Shown here piece after piece: positions 16,307 through 25,284 of a DNA stretch of 48,323 nucleotides. The position numbers and the translations under genes were made by a program. Positions within the stretch are counted from its first letter, which is position 1. Each line of letters starts with the position of its first letter. The notes under the pieces were generated by a model. It saw only the letters and a list, made by a program, of their open reading frames with translations, was not told the DNA's origin and ran no database searches. The DNA comes from a virus, in IMG/VR virus record IMGVR_UViG_3300025311_000373, positions 1-48,323 of that record; one strand, written 5' to 3'.

Positions 16307-17152
16307 TCACGAGTTAATGACTATTTCGCCAATCGCGGTACCGGTATCGAATTCAAGCGGTATCGAACTGGTGGCTGTTTGCGCAGTGACGACCTGAGTG
16401 TCAGTGCTTGTTTCAGTTAATGAATATTCCACCGCGTACAGCATGTCCCGGCGATAAATGCCGAGTTTCGAATCATCGTGCTGAATGCTGCTTCTGTATC
16501 GCAACATGCCCTTCGAGCCGTCAGAGAAGGTCAACCGGTAGGTGCCTGCCAACGCCCGATCAACGATGATCGCCAGCGGATCGCGCTGGTCATGGCAATT
16601 GGCCCAGACGCTGATCTGAAATACCTTTTCCTGCCGGCGCAGTTCGCGAATGCTGGTTCCTTGCACGCCGACTCGGGCTGTCACACTGAATGTGTCAGGG
16701 ACCGTCAGAACCGGCCCAACACTCGACGCGGCACGGTCAGCACTGATAAGGGTAGCCAATGCTGTTGCAATCGCCGTCAGCGTGTCGCTTGCCTGCACTG
16801 CATAAACATACGGCTCGCCATCGATCAGCAACATAACGTTTTGATTCGCTGCAGCGGTGCCGCCGATCGTGACCGTGTAGCCGTCAATCGCAAGGGTCAC
16901 TGTGGCGTCATTCACCGTCAGCTCTTCCCACTCAGGAGCGTGAGAGGGTAAAGCGCGTTCGGTAGGTGTCGGAAAGACCGATACATGGATCTTTCCGGCT
17001 TTCAGATCGGTGCGCAAGGTTTCAGGCAGCGGCCAGCCTTGAAATATCTTTACAGGTGCTGTGACAGTCGACGGCGCGGCGGTCCCGTTGGGATACACGA
17101 CAGCGGAGATGGCCGTCACGAGCGCGTTCGCGACTTCCGTGAAATCGGCCAT
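16307..17152 (-). CDS. Hypothetical neck/tail-terminator region protein, 281 aa
   Basis: Not recognised by motif. The N-terminal part (EVANALVTAISAVVYPNG) and the region around 180-230 (QISVWANCHDQRDPLAIIVD) look like tail terminator/neck proteins, with a beta-rich insertion between. Placed between head-tail joining genes and the sheath, which fits a tail-terminator role. Starts one base into the stop of the preceding gene. Confidence 0.6.
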   Translation of the reverse strand: MADFTEVANALVTAISAVVYPNGTAAPSTVTAPVKIFQGWPLPETLRTDLKAGKIHVSVFPTPTERALPSHAPEWEELTVNDATVTLAIDGYTVTIGGTAAANQNVMLLIDGEPYVYAVQASDTLTAIATALATLISADRAASSVGPVLTVPDTFSVTARVGVQGTSIRELRRQEKVFQISVWANCHDQRDPLAIIVDRALAGTYRLTFSDGSKGMLRYRSSIQHDDSKLGIYRRDMLYAVEYSLTETSTDTQVVTAQTATSSIPLEFDTGTAIGEIVINS

Positions 17153-17820
17153 TATGGATGTTCCTCAACAGTTACCAATCGCCAGCCGAGATCGCTCTGT
17201 TCGGCCGCTTGAATCGAGTACTTGCGGCCCAAATCATCGATCAGGACGTCGCTTTCCTGAATCGTGACGCCAATAGACGAAGGCAAAAGCACTTCCCAGC
17301 CGACATTGCGTGTAGCGCCAGGCAATCCGGATCCGGTGCTTTCGGCACGACCCTTCAGCAGAATCGATGCTGGCCAGCCTGTACCGAAAGCACCGTTGGC
17401 GCCGGCCGCCCCGAGGATGTCCTGCATACTAGCCGCGCATTCGCCTTGGTAGGCAACGGCACCGATCGTGGCGCTCACGGGCATGCGCATCAAGCGGACC
17501 GTCCGATTGCACTTGATGCACAGGATCGGCTGATTCAATAACTGCGAAGCTATGAAGAACTTTTCCGTCGCACTGGAAAGGTAATCACCTGTCAGCGTCT
17601 GCCTCCCATCCGTTATGCAAAGCCAAACCATCTCGCCGTGCTTATTGACTTTCATCCAACTCAGGTCTTTTGCAATCAGCGCGGCCTTTTGGGTAACGAT
17701 CAGTGAGGTCAGCGGATTGGTAGCGGCGATCGGGCGATAAATACCGTAGTCCGTGCCCAGTTTCAGCGCGCCTTTCGCGTACCCGGCATATATCCGCGCT
17801 TGCAAGGTCGCTCCATCCAT
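17152..17820 (-). CDS. Hypothetical head-tail joining region protein, 222 aa
   Basis: Not recognised. Two CxxC-type cysteines (CIKCNR) near residue 100-105 hint at a metal site or disulphide. The C-terminal part (QESDVLIDDLGRKYSIQAAEQSDLGWR) resembles phage head-closure or minor tail proteins where this wording recurs. Its place in the neck-gene block supports a structural role. Confidence 0.6.
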   Translation of the reverse strand: MDGATLQARIYAGYAKGALKLGTDYGIYRPIAATNPLTSLIVTQKAALIAKDLSWMKVNKHGEMVWLCITDGRQTLTGDYLSSATEKFFIASQLLNQPILCIKCNRTVRLMRMPVSATIGAVAYQGECAASMQDILGAAGANGAFGTGWPASILLKGRAESTGSGLPGATRNVGWEVLLPSSIGVTIQESDVLIDDLGRKYSIQAAEQSDLGWRLVTVEEHP

Positions 17821-17833
17821 ATACAGCCCTTAA

Positions 17834-18226
17834 TTATGTTCGAACCAAAGAGACCCTATGATCGCCTGAACCAAGCCCTGGTCCAGGTGGGAACCCGAGG
17901 AATGCACACATCTTGCGACGCCATGAATTGAATAACCCTTCACGGTCCTGCCGCTCGTTCTTGTTGTGCTTCCATACGGCAGCTTCATCCGTGTCGAGGT
18001 TTGTGGAAACCCCTACAATTGCCGTTTCCAACGCCGTCAAGTTCGTTAGATAAGTATTTATCAATATCAACTCTTCGGACGATGTCAACTGATCGAGCCG
18101 ATCGGACAGCGTCACGTTTGGATACGTACGGTTGTATATGACGACGGCGCTGCCCGCAACGGTACCTTCCATCGGATACCCGGCAAAGCGACGTACATCC
18201 GTTTTTTGAGCTGCGGTCAGCGCCAT
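17834..18226 (-). CDS. Hypothetical head-tail connector-type protein, 130 aa
   Basis: Not firmly recognised. The start MALTAAQKTDVRRFAGYP is typical of small phage neck proteins; the rest is helical with a G/P-rich segment near the C-terminus (LGFPPGPGLGSGD). It follows the 83-aa gene below by three bases. Confidence 0.6.
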   Translation of the reverse strand: MALTAAQKTDVRRFAGYPMEGTVAGSAVVIYNRTYPNVTLSDRLDQLTSSEELILINTYLTNLTALETAIVGVSTNLDTDEAAVWKHNKNERQDREGLFNSWRRKMCAFLGFPPGPGLGSGDHRVSLVRT

Positions 18227-18229
18227 AAA

Positions 18230-18481
18230 TTAGCCTTTCTTTTGAGTGCGCCCTCTTGTCGCCGGCTCGGGTTCAACGGCAGCTTCTACCACCGATTCTA
18301 AAACAGGCTGCACTACCGTTTCGACCGGCACCTCCTCTGTTCTTACTTCGGTCGCCGGCTCAACTGGCTGGGACTTGGGCAACGTGAGCGAAAACCCGCA
18401 GTTGGCAACGCATTCACGCGCATCAACTGATTCTTTCTGATGCGCTACGCCTTGCGGGTCGTAACAGGTTACTAGTGCCAT
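18230..18481 (-). CDS. Hypothetical 83-aa protein with Pro/Glu-rich tail
   Basis: Start chosen at the ATG after TGGAGAAATT. The N-terminal half has two to three cysteines (VTCYDPQG, ECVANCGF) suggestive of a small structural unit; the C-terminal half is a repetitive V/E/P/T stretch ending in a basic tail (RGRTQKKG), probably disordered. Function unknown. Confidence 0.6.
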   Translation of the reverse strand: MALVTCYDPQGVAHQKESVDARECVANCGFSLTLPKSQPVEPATEVRTEEVPVETVVQPVLESVVEAAVEPEPATRGRTQKKG

Positions 18482-18490
18482 AATTTCTCC

Positions 18491-18520
18491 AAAAATCAAG
18501 GGCAGCCGAGGTCGCCCTTG
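18491..18520 (-). terminator. Terminator between capsid-accessory and neck genes
   Basis: Minus strand CAAGGGC ... GCCCTTG with a G/C-rich loop, followed by ATTTTT. It also has T-rich sequence on the other strand, so it may work both ways. Confidence 0.7.
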
Positions 18521-18526
18521 AAAAAT

Positions 18527-19126
18527 TTACCCGAGGTTGATCCACGTCACCTTGACCGTACCAGACCACGTTAGCGTGCCGTCACCATCAATATCGGCAG
18601 CAGCAACAGAGCTGTTCAGGTACATACTCAAAGGCCCGGCGAACTGCGCAGAGGCCGCAAGGGCTGGAGCAACGGCTGCAGCAGCGACGTTGATTGTTGT
18701 CGAATTTGCGGTTACAGTGGACGGCGCCAAATCAACTTCTGTGCCAGTAAGCGCAATACTGTCCGTTGCCACGCTACCAAGCGCCACCGCACCAGCGACA
18801 CCAGACTTAATCGTCGACGCAATGGTCGATGTCGTCGTTGGGGCTAGACTCGCCTTGCAACCCAAAATGATGATGCGACCTGTAGGAAATCCATAAATCT
18901 TTGTCGATGCCCACGATGTTGCATCAGCGATGGATTGCGCAAGCGCAGTCAGGGTAATTGTAGTTTGATGTATAACTGCATCGCCAGCTTCAGAAGCGAC
19001 CGCGGTCGCTCCCAAAGCTACCGGCACAGCGCCAAACGAACCGGACGGTGCTACGTCAAGATCGACCGTTTTGCTGCGCTTTACGTTGGCGTTGACCGCC
19101 TCGTCAATTTGGACTGTGCGAGTCAT
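18527..19126 (-). CDS. Hypothetical virion structural protein, 199 aa
   Basis: Not recognised. Rich in A, T, S and V with a beta-sandwich-like rhythm (GRIIILGCKASLAPTTTS, DGDGTLTWSGTVKVTW). It lies two genes after the major capsid gene, where decoration or minor capsid proteins are found. No signal peptide. Confidence 0.6.
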   Translation of the reverse strand: MTRTVQIDEAVNANVKRSKTVDLDVAPSGSFGAVPVALGATAVASEAGDAVIHQTTITLTALAQSIADATSWASTKIYGFPTGRIIILGCKASLAPTTTSTIASTIKSGVAGAVALGSVATDSIALTGTEVDLAPSTVTANSTTINVAAAAVAPALAASAQFAGPLSMYLNSSVAAADIDGDGTLTWSGTVKVTWINLG

Positions 19127-19129
19127 GGC

Positions 19130-19546
19130 TTAGTCCTTGGCGATCCAGGCGGAGAACGTGATTGAAGGTGTGGTGCCTTCAACCTTCGTGCTCAGGCGAA
19201 CGTAGCGGTAGGTAGTACCGTTTTTCTCGTTGCGGAAAGGGATTACGAAGCGACCGACACCGGTATCAGCATCGCCAGGGGCAGTGGTATTGCCCATGCG
19301 AGAAACAGCCAGTTCCACGCTTCCACTGGTCATTGCCGCGACATTTGATCCCTCCAGAGACACGGTGTAATACTCGTCGGTGCTTGCTACGTCAATTGCG
19401 GTTACATCGATGACCAGGTTACCTTCGACCAAGCCGGGACCAAGGTCAAGGATGGTTGCGCCGACGTCGGTTTGCTCCGTGGTATGCGCGGCTGCAGCCT
19501 CAAGCAGCAGAGCTGCATCGTAGGTGTATTGAGAATAAATATTCAT
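19130..19546 (-). CDS. Probable capsid cement/decoration protein, 138 aa
   Basis: The gene immediately after the major capsid gene. The start MNIYSQYTYDAALLLEAAAA and the beta-rich body (VIDVTAIDVASTDEYYTVSL, TYRYVRLSTKV) fit small capsid-stabilising proteins of the Bordetella BPP-1 type (Bbp16-like). That likeness is recalled, not computed, so the call is provisional. Confidence 0.6.
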   Translation of the reverse strand: MNIYSQYTYDAALLLEAAAAHTTEQTDVGATILDLGPGLVEGNLVIDVTAIDVASTDEYYTVSLEGSNVAAMTSGSVELAVSRMGNTTAPGDADTGVGRFVIPFRNEKNGTTYRYVRLSTKVEGTTPSITFSAWIAKD

Positions 19547-19619
19547 GATTTCGCTCTTTCAATTTAGGGATTTGAAGAGACGGCGCCGCGAAGCGCCACC
19601 TTTCGGCCGTAATCGCTTA

Positions 19620-20675
19620 TTAGGCGACGACAGCAGCGTCGGAGATCGAATACAAGCGGGTTGCAGCACGCCCGTTGAACACGGCGTAACCGTTGTACCA
19701 CTCGACGCGAGTTCGATAAACCGGAGCGGTTTGCAGCTCGCCGAGATCGCGAACGTCAATGCCACCATTTTGCAGACCCAGCACGCCACCTTCACCTGCA
19801 GAGATCACGTAGATCGACGTTGCTGTCGCAGTGCCAGATGTCGCGGCTTCGGTGAATGGCAGAATTGCAGTGCCGGTATGGTCCAGATCTAGAACCAGAA
19901 TAGGCAATCCGTTGTAAAACTCAACGCGACGTCCGAATGCACCCACTTCCATGGTGATGAATCCGCCCACGGTGGTGCTGCGCGATGCTTGCGTTAGACG
20001 GCGGCGCATTGCCTTCGACATAATCAGGTGCGTCGGATTCAGCGTCTGATCGATCGCTTCATCCAGCTTTGTCAGAGACAAGGCGGAACCATTCGCGGTA
20101 GAGCCTGCTGCAATCAGCTGGCTGCCAGTGATGCGGGTTTGCAGTCCATCGAATTCACGTGGATCTGACTGGTTGTCACCCTTGATGAATGTCTTCGTCC
20201 AAGCCAGCGACAGCGCGCGCACCTTCATCGCTTCGTGAACCGAGCGCTGATTCTGACCCATGGTGTCCACGATGAATTTGTCTACGTCCAGGTCACCACC
20301 GGCGATCACCAACGCTTCCGTCAATGGGTTGAGCACACCAGTGGACGGAGTGTACGACTCGTTCACCCCACGGAAGCCGACGCCAGGCAGCGAGGATTCG
20401 CGATTGTATTTCATCGCATTACCTTGAATGCCTTCGAACGGCAGGTTCATCAGGATGTCGGACGAGCCGGCATACAGTTCGATGATGGCCTGGCGCACAA
20501 CATCGCCGGTTTCCAGCTTTGCTGCTTCGACCAAGGTCAGCGCGCCCAATACCAAACCGTTGCCGGACAGGAAATTGGTGATCGATACGCGGGACAACTC
20601 GCGGACATCATTTGCTGCCGCCGAAACAAGACCGATCGCAAACGCCACGATTACTGCAATGAGCTTGTAAAACAT
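19620..20675 (-). CDS. Major capsid protein with signal-like N-terminus
   Basis: 351 aa. From about residue 47 the sequence follows a known capsid family (TLVEAAKLETGDVVRQAIIE, then NLPFEGIQGNAMKYNRESSLPGVGFRGVNE), with the later capsid-like stretch TRVEWYNGYAVFNGRAATRL. Gene order scaffold-capsid-cement supports it. The odd feature is the first 20 residues: MFYKLIAVIVAFAIGLVSAAA looks like a signal peptide with an A-x-A cleavage site. The ATG has an AAAGGG site 8 bases upstream, so the extension is probably translated. It may be cut away during maturation. Confidence 0.85.
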   Translation of the reverse strand: MFYKLIAVIVAFAIGLVSAAANDVRELSRVSITNFLSGNGLVLGALTLVEAAKLETGDVVRQAIIELYAGSSDILMNLPFEGIQGNAMKYNRESSLPGVGFRGVNESYTPSTGVLNPLTEALVIAGGDLDVDKFIVDTMGQNQRSVHEAMKVRALSLAWTKTFIKGDNQSDPREFDGLQTRITGSQLIAAGSTANGSALSLTKLDEAIDQTLNPTHLIMSKAMRRRLTQASRSTTVGGFITMEVGAFGRRVEFYNGLPILVLDLDHTGTAILPFTEAATSGTATATSIYVISAGEGGVLGLQNGGIDVRDLGELQTAPVYRTRVEWYNGYAVFNGRAATRLYSISDAAVVA

Positions 20676-20687
20676 GATTTGAACCCT

Positions 20688-21527
20688 TTACTTTTTGGTC
20701 CCCGCCCGTGCAGCCGTGAGCTTTTCGGTAGGAGATAGTTTTGATAAATCGCGGCCACCTCGGCCACCTTTGTCGCCTCCTGAGCCCCCGCCGGTATTGC
20801 CAGCTGGGAACCAGTGCGGCTTGCTTTCTTTCATGCTTTCAATCCATTCGGCCGGCGTGAACGGCGTCTTGCCGTCCTTGCCCAGCACCACCTCACCGTC
20901 TTTGTCCAACTGAACGGCGTCGCCGTTGTCATCGAGCGTGAAGATTTGGCGTGCGAACAGAAGGGCGTCATCAATGGCGCCTTTGTGGGTCAGCCCTGAT
21001 ACGGCTGCGCGGATGTGGTTGTCGAGAACGCGCTGGCTGTACTGCTTTGCTCGCTCCAATGCCTTTTCGGTATTGGTCTGGGCTTCCTTCACCAGGCGGT
21101 CTGCTTCCGCATTGCGTTTTTCAGTCCGCTTTGCGATCACCTCGTCCATCTTTCCCGCGGCGATCAGGTCGGCCTCTTCCTGGGATTCGAACTTCGACAT
21201 CAGTGCTTTGTGCTTGTCTGGGTCGATTCCAACAAATCGTCTCTCAAAATCTTTACGGGCCTGATCCGCATCACGCGCAGCTTTCCGTTCCTTTTCGAGA
21301 GCCGACTTCAGGTTCGTCGTGTCTTCCAAACCCGTGATGTCGAGATGGAACTTGCCATCCTTTTCGACGTATAGAGCCCGGTGTGCTTCCGGCACGGTGT
21401 CGAGTGCATCCACCGTCAGTGGCAGCGCTCCAAGAATCAATCCACAGGCAGCGAGGTGCTGGTGCATGCTGGTGTAGGCGAATGCGAGGATTCCACGAAC
21501 AAGCGGCTTGGCTTTGCTGATCTTCAT
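20688..21527 (-). CDS. Capsid scaffolding protein
   Basis: 279 aa. Residues about 45-75 (VPEAHRALYVEKDGKFHLDI, GLEDTTNLKSALEKERKAAR) and the long charged coiled coil that follows (to about 170) are typical of phage scaffolds, as is the G-rich, basic tail. The usual scaffold start would be near residue 40; here a good ribosome site (GGAGGGAT) supports a start 40 residues earlier, adding a hydrophobic segment (CGLILGALPLTVDAL). Lies just upstream of the capsid gene. Confidence 0.85.
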   Translation of the reverse strand: MKISKAKPLVRGILAFAYTSMHQHLAACGLILGALPLTVDALDTVPEAHRALYVEKDGKFHLDITGLEDTTNLKSALEKERKAARDADQARKDFERRFVGIDPDKHKALMSKFESQEEADLIAAGKMDEVIAKRTEKRNAEADRLVKEAQTNTEKALERAKQYSQRVLDNHIRAAVSGLTHKGAIDDALLFARQIFTLDDNGDAVQLDKDGEVVLGKDGKTPFTPAEWIESMKESKPHWFPAGNTGGGSGGDKGGRGGRDLSKLSPTEKLTAARAGTKK

Positions 21528-21571
21528 TGCTTATCCCTCCCGGATATTTGTTGCGGGCGTCTCGCCCATAA

Positions 21572-21604
21572 AAAAAGGCCGCTTGCATCACGCAAATGGC
21601 CTTC
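21572..21604 (-). terminator. Terminator between protease-like and scaffold genes
   Basis: Minus strand AAGGCC-ATTTGC ... GCAAGC-GGCCTT with one internal mismatch, followed by a run of T. It separates the packaging genes from the capsid genes. Confidence 0.75.
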
Positions 21605-21648
21605 GATACTCCGGAGTCACGGTAACGACCCCGTAAAAATTGAATGCA

Positions 21649-22047
21649 TCAGGTCTTGCTGGTCAGCTTTTCGACACGCTGACGGTCCGGCGCGCGCCCT
21701 GGAAACTTCAGGAGAGCTGAAGCCAGCGCTTGGCGGTGCCCGCGCACCTCGGCATAGTGGTCGGCTTCGAATTCCTGTTCCCGCCGGCGCTCGTCGGTCT
21801 GTGGCATGAACACGCACAGGCGCAGGAAGTTCTCCCAGACATGGCCGTGATACCGGTGGCCATGCTCGTGGGCGATCACAGCGTCGATCTCAGCCTGGTC
21901 CAGCACGTCGTACAGCCAGGTCGGGATGATCACCACCAAACCAGTGAAGCAAGGCTGGTTCGGCTTGATCAGGAACGACGCGACAAGAATCAGCGCGAGA
22001 TTCAGCGACACCCATACACACCAAGCCATCAAGAGAATTTCAAGCAT
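21649..22047 (-). CDS. Small membrane zinc metallopeptidase, M48-like
   Basis: 132 aa. One N-terminal membrane segment (about residues 5-27). HEHGH at 60-64 is an HExxH zinc site; QEFEAD at 91-96 gives the third ligand (E92) and D96 as in M48/HtpX-type peptidases (usual length 250-400 aa, so this is a minimal form). The ATG is preceded by GGAGCGACC. The position between portal and scaffold is where tailed phages keep the prohead protease, and no other protease gene is visible. A role in capsid maturation is therefore plausible but not proven; a membrane-acting accessory is the alternative. Confidence 0.75.
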   Translation of the reverse strand: MLEILLMAWCVWVSLNLALILVASFLIKPNQPCFTGLVVIIPTWLYDVLDQAEIDAVIAHEHGHRYHGHVWENFLRLCVFMPQTDERRREQEFEADHYAEVRGHRQALASALLKFPGRAPDRQRVEKLTSKT

Positions 22048-22055
22048 GGTCGCTC

Positions 22056-23468
22056 CTACGTCGCCGGGACCGGTCCCGGCCCCATCTTGATTCTCGTCTG
22101 CTCTTCCTCCATGGTGATCGTGGAACTGATCACCTCGCCCTTTTTCAGATTCTCGAAGAACGTTTCGAAACTGATGCCGCCCTTTTGCAGAGCGTTGACC
22201 AGCTCCTTCAGCATCCGGTAATCCATCGGCATCGGGAAGAAATCCCGATTCAGTTCGAACGTCACTTCTGCGTTGGCGCCACCCCAGAGGCAGAAGGTTT
22301 CCAGCGATTTCTTGAGGCCGATCGACAGCGTCTGCGCCGCGCTCGACAACACCGAGTTTTCGCCAGATCGATGGATCCCGGCGGTCTCGGCCGCTTCAGC
22401 CGCTTTCTTCTGCCCTTCCAGCATGCGCGCGCCAAGGATGGCCATCTGCGCTTCCTTGCGATCAAGGTTCCTTTCCAGCGCCCCGAGGCCTTGGCCGGTG
22501 AACTCCAGGAAAGACGCCTTCGCATTGGGATCCGTAAAAACCCATGCAGACTGGCTGCCGATATACAACTTTTCTATCGGCCTCCCCTCGTCGTCGGTCT
22601 TCGGACTGTATCCAGACACCACTGCAGTCGGCAGGCCAGTGAAATGGCAGCCGTGCTCGTAGTCGGCCGTTGTCCGGTAATGCGACAGGTTCAGGTCGAC
22701 CAGGTCGATCAGCGGCGGCTCATCAACGTCGGGCGTGATGTCGTCAACACCGATGAACGTGAACGGGATGAAATCGAGCGGCTTGCTGCCCATCAGCGGC
22801 ACGGACGTTTCCAAGAGGATGTTGTTCCCCTTGTCGTCGACCGTGAAAACCCGCATCCGGTAGGTATCGCCGGTGGTCGGGTCCAAATCCAACACACGGA
22901 AGCGGTTTTCCGACTTTTCTTCGAACTCATCGACCTGTTCGACGTACTTGAACGCCAGCACCACCAGGCAAAGCACGGTTTTATTGTTGACCCGCCGGGT
23001 ACGCCAGTTGATGATGCTTTCGGACTTGTACATGCACATGGTCGGGCGCAGGTTCAGCTCTGCCGCGTCAGCCAACGTCATCTCAGGGGATGCCATCGGA
23101 TAGTCAACCAGCACGCCAACACGGCCGACGGACAGGCTTTCTTCTGCCACCTTCTGCGAGAAAACGTGGAACGGAACCCCGTTCATGGTCACATCTTCCA
23201 GCAACGGCTTTACCGATTCCGGCACATCGATCGTCGGCGGCTTGCGATAAAGCATGCCCAGCAGCCCGGCAATCGTGCGCCACGTCGCGTTGTAGAAGAT
23301 AGCCCTGGTGACGTACGCCTCATAGTCGGTCGGGGTCTGTTCCTTCAGTTTTGGCAGGTATTCTTCCTGCGCCGCATGGACGGCGTCCTGGCCAGCGGCC
23401 ACGTCACGGCACCGCTTCCACTTCCCCGCCATGGCGGCATAGTCGATATGTGGGTTTTGAACTGACAC
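22056..23468 (-). CDS. Portal protein (DUF4055-like)
   Basis: 470 aa. Contains GLLGMLYRKPPTIDVP near residue 88, SVGRVGVLVDYP, DLVDLNLSHYRTTADYEHG and TGLPTAVVSGY, the pattern of DUF4055 portal proteins. It lies directly behind the large terminase. The portal forms the dodecameric vertex through which DNA is packaged. Confidence 0.9.
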   Translation of the reverse strand: MSVQNPHIDYAAMAGKWKRCRDVAAGQDAVHAAQEEYLPKLKEQTPTDYEAYVTRAIFYNATWRTIAGLLGMLYRKPPTIDVPESVKPLLEDVTMNGVPFHVFSQKVAEESLSVGRVGVLVDYPMASPEMTLADAAELNLRPTMCMYKSESIINWRTRRVNNKTVLCLVVLAFKYVEQVDEFEEKSENRFRVLDLDPTTGDTYRMRVFTVDDKGNNILLETSVPLMGSKPLDFIPFTFIGVDDITPDVDEPPLIDLVDLNLSHYRTTADYEHGCHFTGLPTAVVSGYSPKTDDEGRPIEKLYIGSQSAWVFTDPNAKASFLEFTGQGLGALERNLDRKEAQMAILGARMLEGQKKAAEAAETAGIHRSGENSVLSSAAQTLSIGLKKSLETFCLWGGANAEVTFELNRDFFPMPMDYRMLKELVNALQKGGISFETFFENLKKGEVISSTITMEEEQTRIKMGPGPVPAT

Positions 23469-24740
23469 TTATGCACCGCCAATTTGGATTTTTCGCAATT
23501 GATCGCGTTCGATCGGGTACCGCTTGCTGATGAAATAGCCGTTCGCGTCGACTATGTGGTCGTGCCCAGTCGACTTATCAGGTTCGCCGTTCTTGTCATA
23601 CGCCTGCTGCTCCAGGCCGTCCGTCAGCACCGGGCACAGATCGGTGTTGACCTTGTGGCGCCGCACGCCGGCCGCATTCAGAATCATGCCGTTCATGCTC
23701 AAAACACGATCTTTCACTCTCGGGTTCGATGCGTCGACGACCACATTGAAATTGGCACAATTCAACAGGCTGATGTCCGACAAGCTCGCGCTTTTCGACG
23801 ATTTGTTGTCGCCGGACGCATCCGGATAAATCAGAATAGAGCGACCAGGTTTGGCGTATTTCTGCTTGATCGTATCGATCATGGCCGGCGTGTCCCGAAC
23901 CCCGGTCAGTTCGCCAAGGGTCAGCGGCAACCCGGCCCGAATCACGCTGATCGTCGCGGCCATGTTGTAGACGTTGAAGTCCATGCCGATGTGAAGCGCT
24001 TCGTTGTCGCGAATCGTCTCGTTCGTGTGATTCTTGACCCGGCAAAACTCCGGGTGAACAGAACCGCTGACCAAGTTGACGAACTTGCCGTCTATGTACG
24101 CCTGCAACTGCGGCGCGGAATAGTCCTCCTGAAGCGATTCGATGTAACCGACCGGCAGGTTGCGCAGGTTGCTGTAAGTACTGGCGGGAATCAGCTCATA
24201 TTGAGCACCGCCACGCTTCACCCAGCGCTTGTGCACGAACCGGAAACCCTCCGGCGTTGTCCCGACAGCGATGGTGTTGGCTTCGCCGTTCTGTTTCTTT
24301 TGCCGGTTACGCGCAAGAATCTGGCGCCAGCAATATGCCGCCGCGTCCAGTTTCATGGTGTCCAACTCATCGACCAGCGAGTCGGCCACCTCATATCCGA
24401 CAATGCGTTCCGGGCTGTCCAGGGTGCGGAAGATGATATTTCCGGCGCCGCGCAGCTTGAGAACGTGTTCCGACCGGTTCAAGCTGTACGGAATCCTGGC
24501 GTTTTCAAGCATCTGCTCGAATCGCGGATAACCGATCAGCTTTACCAGGTCGTACGTCGGCAGGTAGTACGCAATGTTCAGCGTCTTGTGCCGAAGCTTG
24601 AGACGCAGCGCGCGCAGCATCAAGGCTTGCGTCTTGCCGCTTCCGAAACCCCCGACGAATGCCGGGAAGTGCGCCGTACTGTTCACCAGTTGGGTTTGCG
24701 GCCCGGTGGCGCGCGCAATGAGCTTTCTCTTAGTCGTCAT
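23469..24740 (-). CDS. Terminase large subunit
   Basis: 423 aa from the ATG that overlaps the small-subunit stop; a longer upstream frame is not needed. ATPase: Walker A GGFGSGKT (30-37) and Walker B SLVDELD (121-127). Nuclease: acidic residues in HIGMDFNVYN (D254), IYPDASG (D307) and near the C-terminus HDHIVDANGY. It cuts concatemers and pumps DNA into the prohead. Confidence 0.95.
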   Translation of the reverse strand: MTTKRKLIARATGPQTQLVNSTAHFPAFVGGFGSGKTQALMLRALRLKLRHKTLNIAYYLPTYDLVKLIGYPRFEQMLENARIPYSLNRSEHVLKLRGAGNIIFRTLDSPERIVGYEVADSLVDELDTMKLDAAAYCWRQILARNRQKKQNGEANTIAVGTTPEGFRFVHKRWVKRGGAQYELIPASTYSNLRNLPVGYIESLQEDYSAPQLQAYIDGKFVNLVSGSVHPEFCRVKNHTNETIRDNEALHIGMDFNVYNMAATISVIRAGLPLTLGELTGVRDTPAMIDTIKQKYAKPGRSILIYPDASGDNKSSKSASLSDISLLNCANFNVVVDASNPRVKDRVLSMNGMILNAAGVRRHKVNTDLCPVLTDGLEQQAYDKNGEPDKSTGHDHIVDANGYFISKRYPIERDQLRKIQIGGA

Positions 24741-25284
24741 ATTCGACCACCTCGAAAGCGTCCGGCGTGGTATCGCCGGCACCGCCCCGTTCAAGCAATA
24801 GGGCCCGCTTCAATTCCAGATCGCCGATACGGCCGAGTAGCTTTTGAATCACGTCGATGTAATTCACCCGCCGATGCCGCTCTTCCCGGGTTTTACTTTT
24901 GGAGCCTTTGCCCTTGTAGGCTGTGAACTCATCCAGTACCGGCTTGTCGCCATTATGGTTCTGCGCCAACAGCGCGCGCCGAAGCTGCAACTTTGCGATT
25001 TTCAGTTCTTGCTCGAGCTGATCTGACTTGATGTCGTCGAACAGTTCGGCTTCGCCCGGCATGAGCACGTCCGAATAAATCCCGTGCTTTCTGGCATTCT
25101 GATTGCCCGGTTTCCCGCCAGGACTTGCACCGCCATGCAGCCGACATTTCCCGTTCGGCATTGCCCAAGTCTGGCAAAACCCACCCCGGCGTTTCTTGGC
25201 ACCGCATCGAGGCGGGTCCTTGGGGTCGTTTCGCTTTTCCGGCGACTTCGTTACTTCAGGAGCTACTTTGTGGTTTCTTGCCAT
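24730..25284 (-). CDS. Terminase small subunit
   Basis: 184 aa from the ATG at 25284 (in-frame starts at 25293 and a GTG at 25305 are possible). Contains CGAKKRRGGFCQ and CRLHGGASPGGKPGNQNA, the signature of a common phage small-terminase family, then a coiled coil and a C-terminal acidic tail. It recognises phage DNA and recruits the large subunit. The 3' end overlaps the large-subunit start. Confidence 0.88.
   Translation of the reverse strand: MARNHKVAPEVTKSPEKRNDPKDPPRCGAKKRRGGFCQTWAMPNGKCRLHGGASPGGKPGNQNARKHGIYSDVLMPGEAELFDDIKSDQLEQELKIAKLQLRRALLAQNHNGDKPVLDEFTAYKGKGSKSKTREERHRRVNYIDVIQKLLGRIGDLELKRALLLERGGAGDTTPDAFEVVEYDD

Noticed and set aside
22185-24926. Long plus-strand frames over portal and terminase
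   Set aside because: Shadows of strongly recognised minus-strand genes; no ribosome sites and no natural protein patterns.
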